From Pseudoxanthobacter soli DSM 19599 (lineage in GTDB: Bacteria; Pseudomonadota; Alphaproteobacteria; Rhizobiales; Segnochrobactraceae): DNA of 64,000 nucleotides. A program made the position numbers and the translations under genes. The stretch is taken from positions 1 to 64,000 of the forward strand of contig NZ_FRXO01000010.1 of the NCBI RefSeq assembly GCF_900148505.1, written 5' to 3'. The notes under the pieces are model-generated. The model searched no databases, was not told the origin of the DNA, and saw only the letters and a program-made list of their open reading frames with translations. Every line of letters starts with the position of its first letter. Position 1 is the stretch's first letter. Positions 17,709-27,964 of this stretch are shown here, piece by piece.

Positions 17709-18254
17709 TCAGCCGCCCGGGCCATTGCCGGAATCGATCGCCTCAAGTTCGCGCGGCTGGAAGAACGCCACGATGCGCCCGCCATGAGGGGTGATCTCGG
17801 ACCACTTCTTTTCCGGAAAATCGATCACGGCGAGGCTCGCCGTGGGGTATTCCGTCGCGATGGTGTCGATCAGCGCCGGATTGCCGGTGCCGACGAGCTC
17901 CACGGCCGTCTCCTGCAGCGTCGGGTTGTGCCCGATGATGAGGAGCACGCGCGCGGTGCCGCCGAAGGCGCGGATCACGTCGATATAGTCCGCCGGGCCG
18001 CTGTCGTAGAGATCGCGCGACAGGCGGATATCCATTTCCCTGTCGAGATAGGGCAGCAGACCCGCCAGCGTCTCGCGGGTGCGCCGGGCTGTGGAGCACA
18101 CGATCCGTTCCGGCAGCAGCGCATGGGCGGCGATATGGCGGCCCATCAGCGGCGCGGCGTGGCGGCCGCGCGAATTGAGCGGCCGGTCGTGATCGTTGAG
18201 GCCCGGCACGTCCCACGAGGACTTGGCATGACGAAGCAGCAGAAGGCGGGGCAT
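17709..18254 (-). CDS. SixA-like histidine phosphatase
   Basis: A 181-residue member of the histidine phosphatase superfamily. It begins MPRLLLLRHAKSSWD, where RHA is the RHG-type motif with the phospho-accepting histidine. CSTARRTRETL supplies the second arginine and VLLIIGHNPTLQET the second catalytic histidine. This branch resembles SixA phosphohistidine phosphatases. ATG at 18254 is chosen because the protein begins at the family N-terminus, with a GAGAGGA site about ten bases upstream; further upstream frame is not SixA-like. It is divergent from dksA. Confidence 0.9.
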   Translation of the reverse strand: MPRLLLLRHAKSSWDVPGLNDHDRPLNSRGRHAAPLMGRHIAAHALLPERIVCSTARRTRETLAGLLPYLDREMDIRLSRDLYDSGPADYIDVIRAFGGTARVLLIIGHNPTLQETAVELVGTGNPALIDTIATEYPTASLAVIDFPEKKWSEITPHGGRIVAFFQPRELEAIDSGNGPGG

Positions 18255-18565
18255 ACGGACGATGGTCCTCTCGTTGGCTGCCGGCCGGGATTTTCGGGTC
18301 CGGGACCTCGGGTCCGCGTCTCTCGGGACCGGACGGCCCGGGCCCGGAGCCTTGCACCGGACATTCGATTCCGGCGCAGGCGTGTGGTCCGGCCGCCCCG
18401 ATGCTCGCCGCCGGCTCCTGCATTTGAAGGTCTCAGGACTGGGCGGCGCTGTCCAGCGATAAGCGTCGCTCTGCAATTCCTGCGCGATGGCCGCTTTTGC
18501 AACATTGTGCCGGGGCGATGTCGTCGCTATAAGGAGCGCGCCTTGAGCCCGAGCCGAGGAGCGCC
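18255..18565. other. Divergent intergenic region between the SixA-like gene and dksA
   Basis: The 310-base gap holds a good sigma-70 type promoter for dksA near its right end (18505-18533). The left 250 bases show nothing I can support: no gene, repeat or hairpin of note. Confidence 0.5.
18505..18533 (+). promoter_or_regulatory. Candidate promoter of dksA
   Basis: TTGTGC (18505-18510), a 17-base spacer and TATAAG (18528-18533) lie 33 bases before the dksA start codon. Spacing and hexamers fit a housekeeping promoter with a short leader. Confidence 0.5.
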
Positions 18566-18982
18566 ATGGCTGTAGAAATCGATGACGACTATCGCCCCAT
18601 CGAGGGTGAGCCGTTCATGAACGAGCGCCAGCGGGAATATTTCCGCAAGAAGCTGCTGACCTGGAAGGACGAGATCCTCAAGGAAAGCCGCGAGACGCTC
18701 AACCACCTCCAGGAAGAAAACCAGAACCATCCGGACCTCGCCGACCGTGCATCCTCGGAGACGGACCGTGCGATCGAACTCCGGGCCCGTGATCGCCAGC
18801 GCAAGCTGATCGCGAAAATCGATGCCGCCCTGAAGCGCATCGAGGACGGGACCTACGGGTACTGCGAGGAGACCGGCGAACCGATATCGCTCAAGCGCCT
18901 CGACGCCCGTCCGATCGCGACGCTGTCCATCGAGGCGCAGGAGCGTCACGAACGCCGCGAGCGGGTCTATCGCGACGACTAG
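18566..18982 (+). CDS. dksA: RNA polymerase-binding transcription factor DksA
   Basis: A 138-residue protein that enters the RNA polymerase secondary channel and acts with (p)ppGpp in the stringent response. The coiled coil spans about residues 20-90, with the acidic tip at HPDLADRASSE (55-65). The zinc-finger region GYCEETGEPISLKRLDARPI keeps only Cys100. The other three cysteines of the canonical four-cysteine finger are T, S and A, a state known from alphaproteobacterial DksA. GAGGAG lies just before the ATG. The TAG stop is the first triplet of a truncated inverted copy of the dispersed repeat, and a strong terminator follows. Confidence 0.95.
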   Translation: MAVEIDDDYRPIEGEPFMNERQREYFRKKLLTWKDEILKESRETLNHLQEENQNHPDLADRASSETDRAIELRARDRQRKLIAKIDAALKRIEDGTYGYCEETGEPISLKRLDARPIATLSIEAQERHERRERVYRDD

Positions 18983-19018
18983 AGGATATCCCGTTCCGAT
19001 CGAACCGATCTGAACGAC
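18980..19018 (-). repeat. Truncated dispersed repeat (inverted tip) beginning in the dksA stop codon
   Basis: The stretch from TAGAGGATATCCCGTTC through GATCGAACCGATCTGAACGAC matches the reverse-strand start of the repeat (compare 16774) with about two mismatches, then decays. A GCTTGAGC remnant occurs near 19041. The dksA TAG stop at 18980-18982 is the first triplet of the repeat. Confidence 0.7.
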
Positions 19019-19047
19019 GGGAAATCGGTCCGGCCTGAATGCTTGAG

Positions 19048-19098
19048 CCGCCTGCCCCGACCGGATGGAGCTGTCCGGTCGGGGCAGGCGGTTTCTTT
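19048..19098 (+). terminator. Strong intrinsic terminator after dksA
   Basis: The perfect 18-bp stem (19048-19065 with 19074-19091, arms beginning CCGCCTGCCCC and ending GGGGCAGGCGG) closes an 8-base loop TGGAGCTG and is followed by TTTCTTTAT. It should stop dksA transcripts efficiently. Read on the other strand it has no T tract. Confidence 0.92.
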
Positions 19099-19214
19099 AT
19101 GTGGACCGATGGCGATGCCGCCGCTCGGTCAGCCCTCGATCCGCGGGTGCGTGATCGGGCGAGATGGATCGAAGCCGTCGTCGGGCCGTCCGTTGTTGTC
19201 CGGCCGCCGGCCTG

Positions 19215-19922
19215 TCAGGGCCAGCGCGGTTCGGAGCGGCCTCCGGCGGGCGGGGTTTCGGCCGGCTTTGCCGCCGGCTCCGGCGCAGCCGCGGGGCTGG
19301 GCCTGCGCAGCGGCGGCGGTCCCGGATCCGGTCGGGTGGCGCGAAGGGGGATGCCGTCGCCCGGTGCAGGCATCGCCTGTTCGGCGGTTGGCGGACGCGG
19401 TGGCGCATAGGGGTTCGGCGGCCAGTCCGGCGTTTCAGGCTGCGAACCGGCCGGCGGCGGGACCTCCGGGTATGATGGTGGCGGCGGCGCCTGATGCGAT
19501 GGCTTCGCCATGCTGGCCGGCCGCGGCGCCGCAGGGGGCGCGACCGGTGCCTGAACCGTTGCAGACGCCGGCTTCGCAACGGGTGGCGGCTTGTAGGCCC
19601 GCGCCTCCGGCGTCACGCCCGCCGGTATCTCGGACGCTGCGACGTTCTCGACCACCAGATCGCCGCCCGGGCCTCCGACCAGCAGCAGGTGCTCGGCGCC
19701 GTCGCGCCGCACGAGCACGAGGCGGCGGCGGTCGTCCACGGGCAGCACCTCGACCACGGAGAGCCGGCGGCCGCTGCGGAACGACGATCGTGCGCCCTGC
19801 AGCCAGCCAATCAGCCGGAACACGACATAGATCGCGCCGAGCGCGATGGCGGCTGCGACCACCATCTGCAGCAGCCGCGCCGATGCGGGCGAAAAGCCGA
19901 ATTCCTCGAACCAGCCGCTCAT
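19215..19922 (-). CDS. FliO-like membrane protein with proline-rich tail
   Basis: A 235-residue protein. One membrane segment (about residues 18-40, LLQMVVAAAIALGAIYVVF) is followed by a short beta-rich FliO domain (RLSVVEVLPVDDRRRLVLVR to GGDLVVENV, about 52-95). The last 130 residues are low-complexity, rich in Pro and Ala. FliO assists assembly of the flagellar type III export gate, but no flagellar gene is near. Orphan FliO-like proteins next to dksA occur in Rhizobiales, so a flagellar role is not certain. GGAG lies eight bases before ATG at 19922. It converges on dksA and is divergent from cckA. Confidence 0.75.
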   Translation of the reverse strand: MSGWFEEFGFSPASARLLQMVVAAAIALGAIYVVFRLIGWLQGARSSFRSGRRLSVVEVLPVDDRRRLVLVRRDGAEHLLLVGGPGGDLVVENVAASEIPAGVTPEARAYKPPPVAKPASATVQAPVAPPAAPRPASMAKPSHQAPPPPSYPEVPPPAGSQPETPDWPPNPYAPPRPPTAEQAMPAPGDGIPLRATRPDPGPPPLRRPSPAAAPEPAAKPAETPPAGGRSEPRWP

Positions 19923-20063
19923 GTCCGATGCTCCATCGCCAACGGAAGTGCCGCACGGTATCCTGATGTCCGGCCGGCGCGTTCCCGGCCGGACCAGCTA
20001 ACCGAATCGAAAGACGGCATGCTAGAGGCTGCTGGGGCGATGCGGCGGAAAACACCGACATTC

Positions 20064-20098
20064 CTTCAAGAGATTGAAATCGGGGCGATTTCTTGTCG
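20064..20098 (-). repeat. Decayed fragment of the dispersed repeat upstream of cckA
   Basis: TTCAAGAGATTGAAATCGGGG followed by CGATTTCTTGTCGG matches the inner part of the inverted repeat (compare GAATCTGGAG and GATTTCTTGTCG at 16.8 kb). No tips remain. Confidence 0.5.
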
Positions 20099-20218
20099 GC
20101 CGGCGCATCTCGTGCCCGTCGGGGCGAGGCAGTGCGGCATCGCCGGCCGCGCGAGGCGGCCCGGCAGCCACGCGCGCCGTGGCGTGCGACGGCGGCAAGT
20201 CGAGGGCGGAGAGGCATC

Positions 20219-23041
20219 ATGACGAGCGCCGGACACGGAGCGGCAGGCCGCGGGATCGACCATGCCGGGCGACGCGGCAGCCTGCTCCTTGCGTTCGGCC
20301 TCGCCGCCGTACTGGCAGCGACGGCGGCGCTTCTCCTGCTGATGTCGGCCGACGAGGCCGAGCCGTACCTGTTGACGGTGCTCGGCATTCTCGCGGTCGT
20401 GGGCGTGTTCTCGCTGTTCGCGGCGTCTGTCGGGCTTCTGCATTTCGGTGAGGCCGAGCCGGTGTCGGCCCTCGCCGCGGCCGTCGCCGATGCCGTCGGC
20501 GAGGCCGTGCTCGTGTGCGATGCCGTCGGGCGGCCCGTCTACGGCAATGCCGCCTATCGCGCGCTCTGCCAGGCCGCGCCATCCGCACCGGCGGGCGCAC
20601 TCCCGCCGCTCGACCGGCTGCCGGCCGCCGATGACGAGACCGTCGAGGCGATCCACAGGCTCACGGCGGCAGGCCAGGCGGGCGAGCCCGCCGAGGCGGA
20701 AATCCGTCTCTCCCGCATCGCCGACCCCGCGGGCGGGCCGCCGCACGCCTATCACCTCGCGGTTGCGCCGCTGCGCGGCGGCCTGGAGCGGCTGGGCCTG
20801 CACGTCTGGCGGCTGGAAGCGGGCGCGGCGGTGTCGCAAGGTCCCCGGCAAGACGTCCGGCCGGATTCGCGACAGGATCCGGAAATCGGCTTCCTGGACC
20901 TGCAGAACGCCATCGACTTCCTGGATCGAGCCCCGGCCGGCTTCTTCTCGGTCGATGCCGCCGGCCGTGTCGTCTTCCTCAATGCCACGCTCGCCGACTG
21001 GCTCGGTTACGATCTCGCGCACTTCGAAGCCGGCATGATTCCGTTGGGGCAGTTGGTGCGCGGCGACGGCGTCGCGCTTCTCGCGTCCCTCTCCGGTCGC
21101 CCGGGGGACAGCCGCACCGAGACCGTCGATCTCGATCTCGTCACCCGCGCAGGCAATCCGCTGCCGGTCCGGCTGCTGCACCGGGTGACCTTCGGGCCGG
21201 ACGGACGTCCCGACAACTCGCGCACCCTCGTCGTGAGCCGGGCGGCGGGGGCGGAGGCCTCCGAATCGCTCAGGGCGGCGGAGGTGCGGTTCGCGCGCTT
21301 CTTCAACAACGCACCGGTCGCGATCGCCTCACTCGACAAGGATGGCCGCATCGGCCGCACCAACGCACCGTTCCTGAAGCTGTTCGGCGTACTCGCGCAT
21401 CCGGTGCCAGGCGAGGAGCGTCCGCGGCTAGCGGATGCCGTCGTGGAGCGAGACCGGCGCGGCCTTGCCGAAGCCCTCGACGGGGCTGTCCGCGGCCGGG
21501 TTGCCGTTGCGCCCGTCGATGCGACGCTCGCCGGGGCCGGCCAGCGCTCGGTGCGCTTCTACGTCTCCGCCGTGCAGGAGGCGGTGCAGGGCGGAGACCG
21601 GGACGCGGACGACGAGGTGGCCATCGTCTATGCGCTGGAAACGACGGAGCAGCGCGCCCTGGAGGCCCAGTTCACCCAGAGCCAGAAGATGCAGGCCATC
21701 GGCCAGTTGGCCGGCGGCGTCGCCCACGATTTCAACAACGTCCTGACGGCCATCATCGGTTTTTCGGATCTCCTGCTGGCGAGCCACCGGCCGACCGATC
21801 CGTTCTTCCAGGACATCATGAATATCAAGCAGAACGCCAACCGGGCGGCCGGCCTCGTGCGCCAGCTTCTGGCGTTCGCCACCCGGCAGACGTTGCGCCC
21901 GGAGCGCATCGTCCTGACCGACGTTCTGGCCGATCTCACCATCCTCCTCGACCGGCTGCTCGGCGAGCAGGTCGATCTCAGAGTCATCCACGGCCGCGAT
22001 CTCTGGCCGGTGATGGCCGACGTCAACCAGCTCGAGCAGGTCGTCATCAACCTTGCCGTCAACGCCCGCGACGCGATGCCGGAAGGCGGCACGCTGACGA
22101 TCCGCACCTCCAACCTTCCCGCAGTCGAGACGAAGGCGTTCCAGGGCGGGCGCAGCTTCGGCGGCCAGCCGCTGCCCGCGGCCGACCACATTCTCATCGA
22201 AGTCTCCGACACCGGCACCGGCATGAGCGCCGAGGTGATGGACAAGATCTTCGAGCCGTTCTTCTCCACCAAGGAAGTCGGGAAGGGCACCGGCCTCGGC
22301 CTTTCGACGGTCTATGGCATCGTCACCCAGTCCGGCGGGCGCATCACCGTCGAGAGCGAAGTCGGCGCCGGAACGGTCTTCCGCATCTTCCTGCCGCGGG
22401 CGCGCGCCGAAGCTGGGCGGGCCGATGGGGAGCGAACGGGCGCAGGCGAGATCGCCGCGGCCCGCCGGGTCCGGCGTCCGGTGTCCGAGGCGGTCGAGGT
22501 CGCGCAGACGCACGCGGACGCGGCAGGCACTGCGCGCATCGAGGCTCGGACGAAGGAACCCGCAACACCGACGCCACAGGAGTCCGGCATCGAGCCGCCG
22601 GCCGCCAGCGGCGCCGCGACGGCCCCGACCAGCACCCCCTCCGACGCCGAAAAAGCCGCGGCCGATCTCACCGGCAGTGCCTCGATCCTTCTCGTCGAGG
22701 ACGAGGAGGCGGTGCGGGCGTTCGCGGCTCGCGCGCTCGCGTCGCGCGGCTACACCGTCCATCAGGCGTCGACGGGCGCCGAGGCGCTCAAGGTCATGAC
22801 GGCGGCATCGGGCGGCATCGACCTCGTCGTCTCCGACGTCGTGATGCCGGAGATGGACGGGCCGACCTTGCTGCGCGAATTGCGCAAGACGCGACCGGAC
22901 CTGAGGATCGTGTTCGTCTCCGGCTATGCGGAGGAAGCCTTCGCCCGCAACCTGCCCGAAAACGAGCACTTCAGCTTCCTGCCCAAGCCCTTCACGCTGA
23001 AGCAGCTCGCCACCGCCGTGAAGGCCGCGCTGGCGGACTGA
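20219..23041 (+). CDS. cckA: Cell-cycle hybrid histidine kinase CckA
   Basis: A 940-residue membrane kinase that feeds phosphate through ChpT to the master cell-cycle regulator CtrA and, depending on signals, removes it. Two membrane segments lie at about 21-43 and 51-75. PAS-type domains follow (roughly 75-180, 230-340 and 350-470). The HisKA domain has QLAGGVAHDFNNVLTAIIGF with His503. The HATPase has the N box NLAVNARDAMPEG, DTGTGM and GTGLGLSTVYG. A Pro/Ala-rich linker precedes the receiver domain with Asp873 in SDVVMPEMDG and FLPKPF. ATG at 20219 is chosen for the GGAGAGG site; an in-frame upstream extension is arginine-rich. CckA is essential in many Alphaproteobacteria. Confidence 0.95.
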   Translation: MTSAGHGAAGRGIDHAGRRGSLLLAFGLAAVLAATAALLLLMSADEAEPYLLTVLGILAVVGVFSLFAASVGLLHFGEAEPVSALAAAVADAVGEAVLVCDAVGRPVYGNAAYRALCQAAPSAPAGALPPLDRLPAADDETVEAIHRLTAAGQAGEPAEAEIRLSRIADPAGGPPHAYHLAVAPLRGGLERLGLHVWRLEAGAAVSQGPRQDVRPDSRQDPEIGFLDLQNAIDFLDRAPAGFFSVDAAGRVVFLNATLADWLGYDLAHFEAGMIPLGQLVRGDGVALLASLSGRPGDSRTETVDLDLVTRAGNPLPVRLLHRVTFGPDGRPDNSRTLVVSRAAGAEASESLRAAEVRFARFFNNAPVAIASLDKDGRIGRTNAPFLKLFGVLAHPVPGEERPRLADAVVERDRRGLAEALDGAVRGRVAVAPVDATLAGAGQRSVRFYVSAVQEAVQGGDRDADDEVAIVYALETTEQRALEAQFTQSQKMQAIGQLAGGVAHDFNNVLTAIIGFSDLLLASHRPTDPFFQDIMNIKQNANRAAGLVRQLLAFATRQTLRPERIVLTDVLADLTILLDRLLGEQVDLRVIHGRDLWPVMADVNQLEQVVINLAVNARDAMPEGGTLTIRTSNLPAVETKAFQGGRSFGGQPLPAADHILIEVSDTGTGMSAEVMDKIFEPFFSTKEVGKGTGLGLSTVYGIVTQSGGRITVESEVGAGTVFRIFLPRARAEAGRADGERTGAGEIAAARRVRRPVSEAVEVAQTHADAAGTARIEARTKEPATPTPQESGIEPPAASGAATAPTSTPSDAEKAAADLTGSASILLVEDEEAVRAFAARALASRGYTVHQASTGAEALKVMTAASGGIDLVVSDVVMPEMDGPTLLRELRKTRPDLRIVFVSGYAEEAFARNLPENEHFSFLPKPFTLKQLATAVKAALAD

Positions 23042-23134
23042 TTGCCGCCCGCCGGCCTCCGGATGGGCCGAGTTCCAGCCGCGGATGGCGTGTCGTTTGC
23101 AGGGATCGCCGAAAAAGCGCCGTCGCTGTGATGA

Positions 23135-23169
23135 GAACATATTGCGAACAGGAACAAAAGAGGTACACT
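23135..23169 (+). promoter_or_regulatory. LexA-type SOS operator and promoter of recA
   Basis: GAAC-N7-GAAC (23135-23149, spacer ATATTGC) is the direct-repeat SOS box of Alphaproteobacteria (GTTC-N7-GTTC on the other strand). A TTGCGA -35 element (23142-23147) lies inside it, and TACACT (23164-23169) follows after 16 bases as -10. LexA bound here would cover the promoter. The recA start is 48 bases downstream of the -10. Confidence 0.88.
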
Positions 23170-23216
23170 GAACGCAGTTTGAAACCGCCCCTCCGCCGTG
23201 AAATAAGGAACGCGCT

Positions 23217-24299
<1,083 letters not shown>

Positions 24300-24584
24300 C
24301 GGCGACCGTCGTTGGGATGGCGGTTGCGTTCGCGTGCCGGCACCTGCGGCGTCGTCGAGCCGAATTGCCGTGCGGCGGTCCCGCCGGCAGGGGTGACAGG
24401 CCGGCGGCGGGACGCTACAACCGCCCCGGCTGGTTATCGTTTCCGGTCGCCGGGCCGGGCTCGCGCGTGCTTCCTAGAAGCGGCTGGCGTCCTTATCCCG
24501 GCGCTCCCGATCGCGGACCTGTCCTTGGCCTGAATGCGCGCGGCATGCCTGCCGCGCGCTGACTTTTGGAGCGCGGTCCACGAC

Positions 24585-27254
24585 ATGAGCGGCAGCGGCG
24601 TCAACGAAATCCGATCGACCTTCATCGATTATTTCGCCGGTCACGGCCACGAGCCGGTGCATTCCAGCCCGCTCGTGCCGCGCAACGACCCGACATTGAT
24701 GTTCACCAATGCCGGCATGGTCCAGTTCAAGAACGTGTTCACCGGGCTCGAGACGCGTGCGACGCCGCGCGCCGTGACCGCGCAGAAGTGCGTGCGGGCC
24801 GGCGGCAAGCACAACGATCTCGACAATGTCGGCTACACCGCGCGGCATCACACCTTCTTCGAGATGCTCGGCAATTTCTCGTTCGGCGACTATTTCAAGG
24901 AACGGGCTATCGAACTTGCCTGGAACCTCGTCGTCGGTGAGTTCGGTCTGGCGCGGGACCGGCTGCTCGTCACCGTCTACCACGAGGATGAGGAGGCAGC
25001 GTCGCTGTGGCGGCGTATTGCCGGGCTGCCGGACGAGCGCATCATCCGCATCGCCACCAGCGACAATTTCTGGGCGATGGGCGACACGGGGCCGTGCGGT
25101 CCCTGTTCCGAGATCTTCTATGACCACGGTCCGGAGGTCGCCGGCGGTCCTCCCGGATCGCCGGACGAGGATGGCGATCGCTTCATCGAGATCTGGAATC
25201 TCGTGTTCATGCAGTTCGAGCAACTGCCCGGTGGCAAGCGTGTGCCGCTGCCGCGGCCGTCGATCGACACGGGCATGGGCCTCGAGCGTGTCGCCGCCGT
25301 GCTTCAGGGCGTGCACAACAACTACGACATCGACCTGTTCCGGGCGCTGATCCGCGCGTCGGAAGAAGTGACCGGCGTGCGCGCCGAGGGTCCGAATACC
25401 GCTAGCCACCGCATCATCGCCGACCATCTCCGGGCGAGCAGCTTCCTGATCGCCGACGGCGTGCTGCCTTCGAACGAGGGACGCGGTTACGTGCTCCGGC
25501 GGATCATGCGGCGCGGCATGCGTCACGCCCGTCTTCTCGGCGCGCGCGAGCCGCTGATGTACCGCCTCGTGCCGACGCTGGTGCGCGAGATGGGGCAGGC
25601 CTATCCGGAACTCGTGCGCGCGGAGGCGCTGATCTCCGAGACGCTGCGCCTTGAGGAGACCCGCTTCCGCCGCACGCTCGACCGCGGCCTGACCCTGCTC
25701 GACGAGGCCTCGAGCGGCCTCACGCCCGGTGCCTCGCTCGATGGCGAGACGGCGTTCCGGCTTTACGACACCTACGGCTTCCCGCTCGATCTCACGCAGG
25801 ACGCGCTCAAGGCGCGGGGCGTGGGGGTCGATCTTGCCGGCTTCGATGCCGCGATGGAGCGCCAGCGCGCCGAGGCGCGTGCGGCCTGGAGCGGATCGGG
25901 CGAGGCGGCGACGGAAACCGTCTGGTTCGTGCTCAAGGAGCGGCTCGGGGCGACGGAGTTCCTGGGGTACGAGACCGAGCAGGCGGAAGGCGTGGTGTCC
26001 GCGCTGGTGGTCGACGGCCGCGAGGTTGAGACGCTGTCGGCCGGGCAGTCCGGCTTCGTCGTCGTCAACCAGACGCCGTTCTACGGCGAATCCGGCGGTC
26101 AGGTCGGCGATACCGGCATGCTCCGCGCCTCCGGCCTCGTCGCGAAGGTGACGGACACGCAGAAGCGGGCAGGTGGCCTTTTCGTCCACGCCGTCAGCGT
26201 CGAGGAAGGCGAACTCACCGTCGGTAAGGCGATCGAACTCGTCGTCGATGGCGCGCGCCGCTCGGCGATCCGCGCCAACCATTCGGCCACCCATCTGCTT
26301 CATGCCGCGCTGCGCGGCGTGCTCGGTCATCACGTCGCCCAGAAAGGTTCGCTCGTTGCGCCGGATCGCCTGCGGTTCGACTTCTCTCATCCGATGCCGA
26401 TCTCGGATCACGATCTCGCGGAGATCGAGGATCTGGCCAACGCGGCCGTACTTCAGAACGCACCGGTCACCACGCGGCTGATGGCGGTGGACGAGGCGAT
26501 CGAATCGGGCGCGATGGCGCTGTTCGGCGAGAAGTACGGCGACGAGGTCCGCGTGGTGTCGATGGGCACCGGCGGCACGGGACGCCCCTATTCGGTCGAG
26601 CTCTGCGGCGGCACCCACGTTTCGCGCACCGGCGATATCGGCCTCGTTTCGCTCGTGTCCGAAAGCGCGGTTGCGGCAGGCGTGCGCCGGGTCGAGGCGC
26701 TGACAGGGGATGCTGCGCGTCATCACCTCGCCCAGCAGGACCGCCGGCTCAAGGCGCTCGCCGCCATCCTGAAGGCGCCGGTCGCCGAGGTGGTCGAGCG
26801 CGCGTCGGCCGTCGTCGAGGATCGCCGGCGGCTCGAGCGCGAACTGGCCGACGCCCGTCGGCGGCTCGCCCTCGGTGGTGGGGAGGCCGGCAGCGGCTCC
26901 GCGTTGCGGGACGTCGCCGGCACGCGGCTCGATGCCCGCGTCGTGACCGGAATCGCCCCCAAGGACCTCAAGAGCCTTGCCGACGAGAGCAAGAAGGCGG
27001 TTGAGTCCGGTATCGTCGCCATCGTCGGTGTCGCGGACGACGGCAAGGCCGCCGTCGTGGTCGCTGTGACGGACGATCTGACCGGCCGTTTCGACGCCGT
27101 ACAACTGGTGCGGGCCGGCGCCGCCGCGCTCGGCGGCAAGGGCGGCGGCGGACGCCGCGACATGGCCCAGGCCGGCGGCCCAGATGGACAGCAGGCTGCT
27201 GCTGCGATCGCCGCCATCGAGGCCGAGATTCGTCAGGCCGCGGAAGCGGCCTGA
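24585..27254 (+). CDS. alaS: Alanyl-tRNA synthetase
   Basis: An 889-residue enzyme that charges tRNA-Ala and edits Ser/Gly mischarging. The class II catalytic core starts [17 protein letters not shown] and contains [11 protein letters not shown] and [18 protein letters not shown]. The editing domain has zinc ligands HSATH (motif HxxxH) and CGGTHV (CxxxH). The C-Ala region ends in [15 protein letters not shown] at 24585 gives the usual [11 protein letters not shown]-terminus; a GGAG lies about 14 bases upstream, rather far, and 17 more codons are open before it. It is monocistronic in appearance, with long gaps on both sides. Confidence 0.98.
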   Translation: MSGSGVNEIRSTFIDYFAGHGHEPVHSSPLVPRNDPTLMFTNAGMVQFKNVFTGLETRATPRAVTAQKCVRAGGKHNDLDNVGYTARHHTFFEMLGNFSFGDYFKERAIELAWNLVVGEFGLARDRLLVTVYHEDEEAASLWRRIAGLPDERIIRIATSDNFWAMGDTGPCGPCSEIFYDHGPEVAGGPPGSPDEDGDRFIEIWNLVFMQFEQLPGGKRVPLPRPSIDTGMGLERVAAVLQGVHNNYDIDLFRALIRASEEVTGVRAEGPNTASHRIIADHLRASSFLIADGVLPSNEGRGYVLRRIMRRGMRHARLLGAREPLMYRLVPTLVREMGQAYPELVRAEALISETLRLEETRFRRTLDRGLTLLDEASSGLTPGASLDGETAFRLYDTYGFPLDLTQDALKARGVGVDLAGFDAAMERQRAEARAAWSGSGEAATETVWFVLKERLGATEFLGYETEQAEGVVSALVVDGREVETLSAGQSGFVVVNQTPFYGESGGQVGDTGMLRASGLVAKVTDTQKRAGGLFVHAVSVEEGELTVGKAIELVVDGARRSAIRANHSATHLLHAALRGVLGHHVAQKGSLVAPDRLRFDFSHPMPISDHDLAEIEDLANAAVLQNAPVTTRLMAVDEAIESGAMALFGEKYGDEVRVVSMGTGGTGRPYSVELCGGTHVSRTGDIGLVSLVSESAVAAGVRRVEALTGDAARHHLAQQDRRLKALAAILKAPVAEVVERASAVVEDRRRLERELADARRRLALGGGEAGSGSALRDVAGTRLDARVVTGIAPKDLKSLADESKKAVESGIVAIVGVADDGKAAVVVAVTDDLTGRFDAVQLVRAGAAALGGKGGGGRRDMAQAGGPDGQQAAAAIAAIEAEIRQAAEAA

Positions 27255-27964
27255 CACGAGACTTCGCCTGACCGCTGCGGGAGGGCGCCGACATCGCGGG
27301 CGGACGGGGCCGCTTCCCCGCCGCTGCGGCTGGCAGGCCCAGCTTGGGCGATGTCAAACACGCTCGTCCGGCGCGATTCGACCACAATCCTCCCGCCCCG
27401 CGCGGTGAGACCCGGACCACTGGCCGCCGGCGTCGCTGACCCTGTCGCCTATTCCTTGCTCCATGCCGGGTTGCCACCAGTCCGGGCTATCCCAGCCGGC
27501 GAAGCGCCGATGCCGTCGCGCGATCGGGCATTGGCCCAGGCGAATCGCCATGATTCGTGCGGTTCGATTCGGCTCCCGCGGTGGTGGCGGTGCCTTTATC
27601 CCCAGCCATTAATCTCTTATTAACCAGCAAATCCGGCGACTTATCGCGGTGGCGGGCGCGTTCGTGACGTCCCTTTGTCGTCATAATCCGCCTTGGGGCC
27701 GCCATTTTGTTGCCTCGTCGCAACACTCGTTTCAGATCGGTTCCACAAACCCGGCCGGGCCTGTGTTTGCGATTGAACGGGCCGGGGCCACCGGTATGGT
27801 CTCTCTCAGCGGAAGCGTTCGCTGCTGCGGCAACACGGGTTTTGGTCCGGTCTGTCGTCATCGATCCTGACGCGCGAAAGTGCGGCAACAGCGTAACCAT
27901 CCATCGGCTTGTCCGGCGCGGGTGGCGACCGAATGCCAGAAACGAAATGAATGGAGATCGTCAC
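27255..27964. other. Long leader region upstream of the porin gene
   Basis: About 710 bases have no supported protein gene. Several short open frames give arginine/proline-rich peptides. The region 27590-27640 is locally AT-rich (CCAGCCATTAATCTCTTATT). A promoter candidate lies at 27773-27800. The 5' untranslated region may therefore be about 160 bases, as often seen for porin genes under small-RNA control, but no pairing partner is visible here. Confidence 0.45.
27773..27800 (+). promoter_or_regulatory. Candidate porin promoter
   Basis: TTGAAC (27773-27778), 16 bases, then TATGGT (27795-27800) on the plus strand, about 165 bases before the porin start codon. It is supported only by hexamer resemblance. 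Confidence 0.35.

Noticed and set aside
24474-27257. Minus-strand open frame of 927 codons antisense to alaS
   Set aside because: It is a shadow of codon bias in alaS, which carries all motifs of alanyl-tRNA synthetase on the plus strand.
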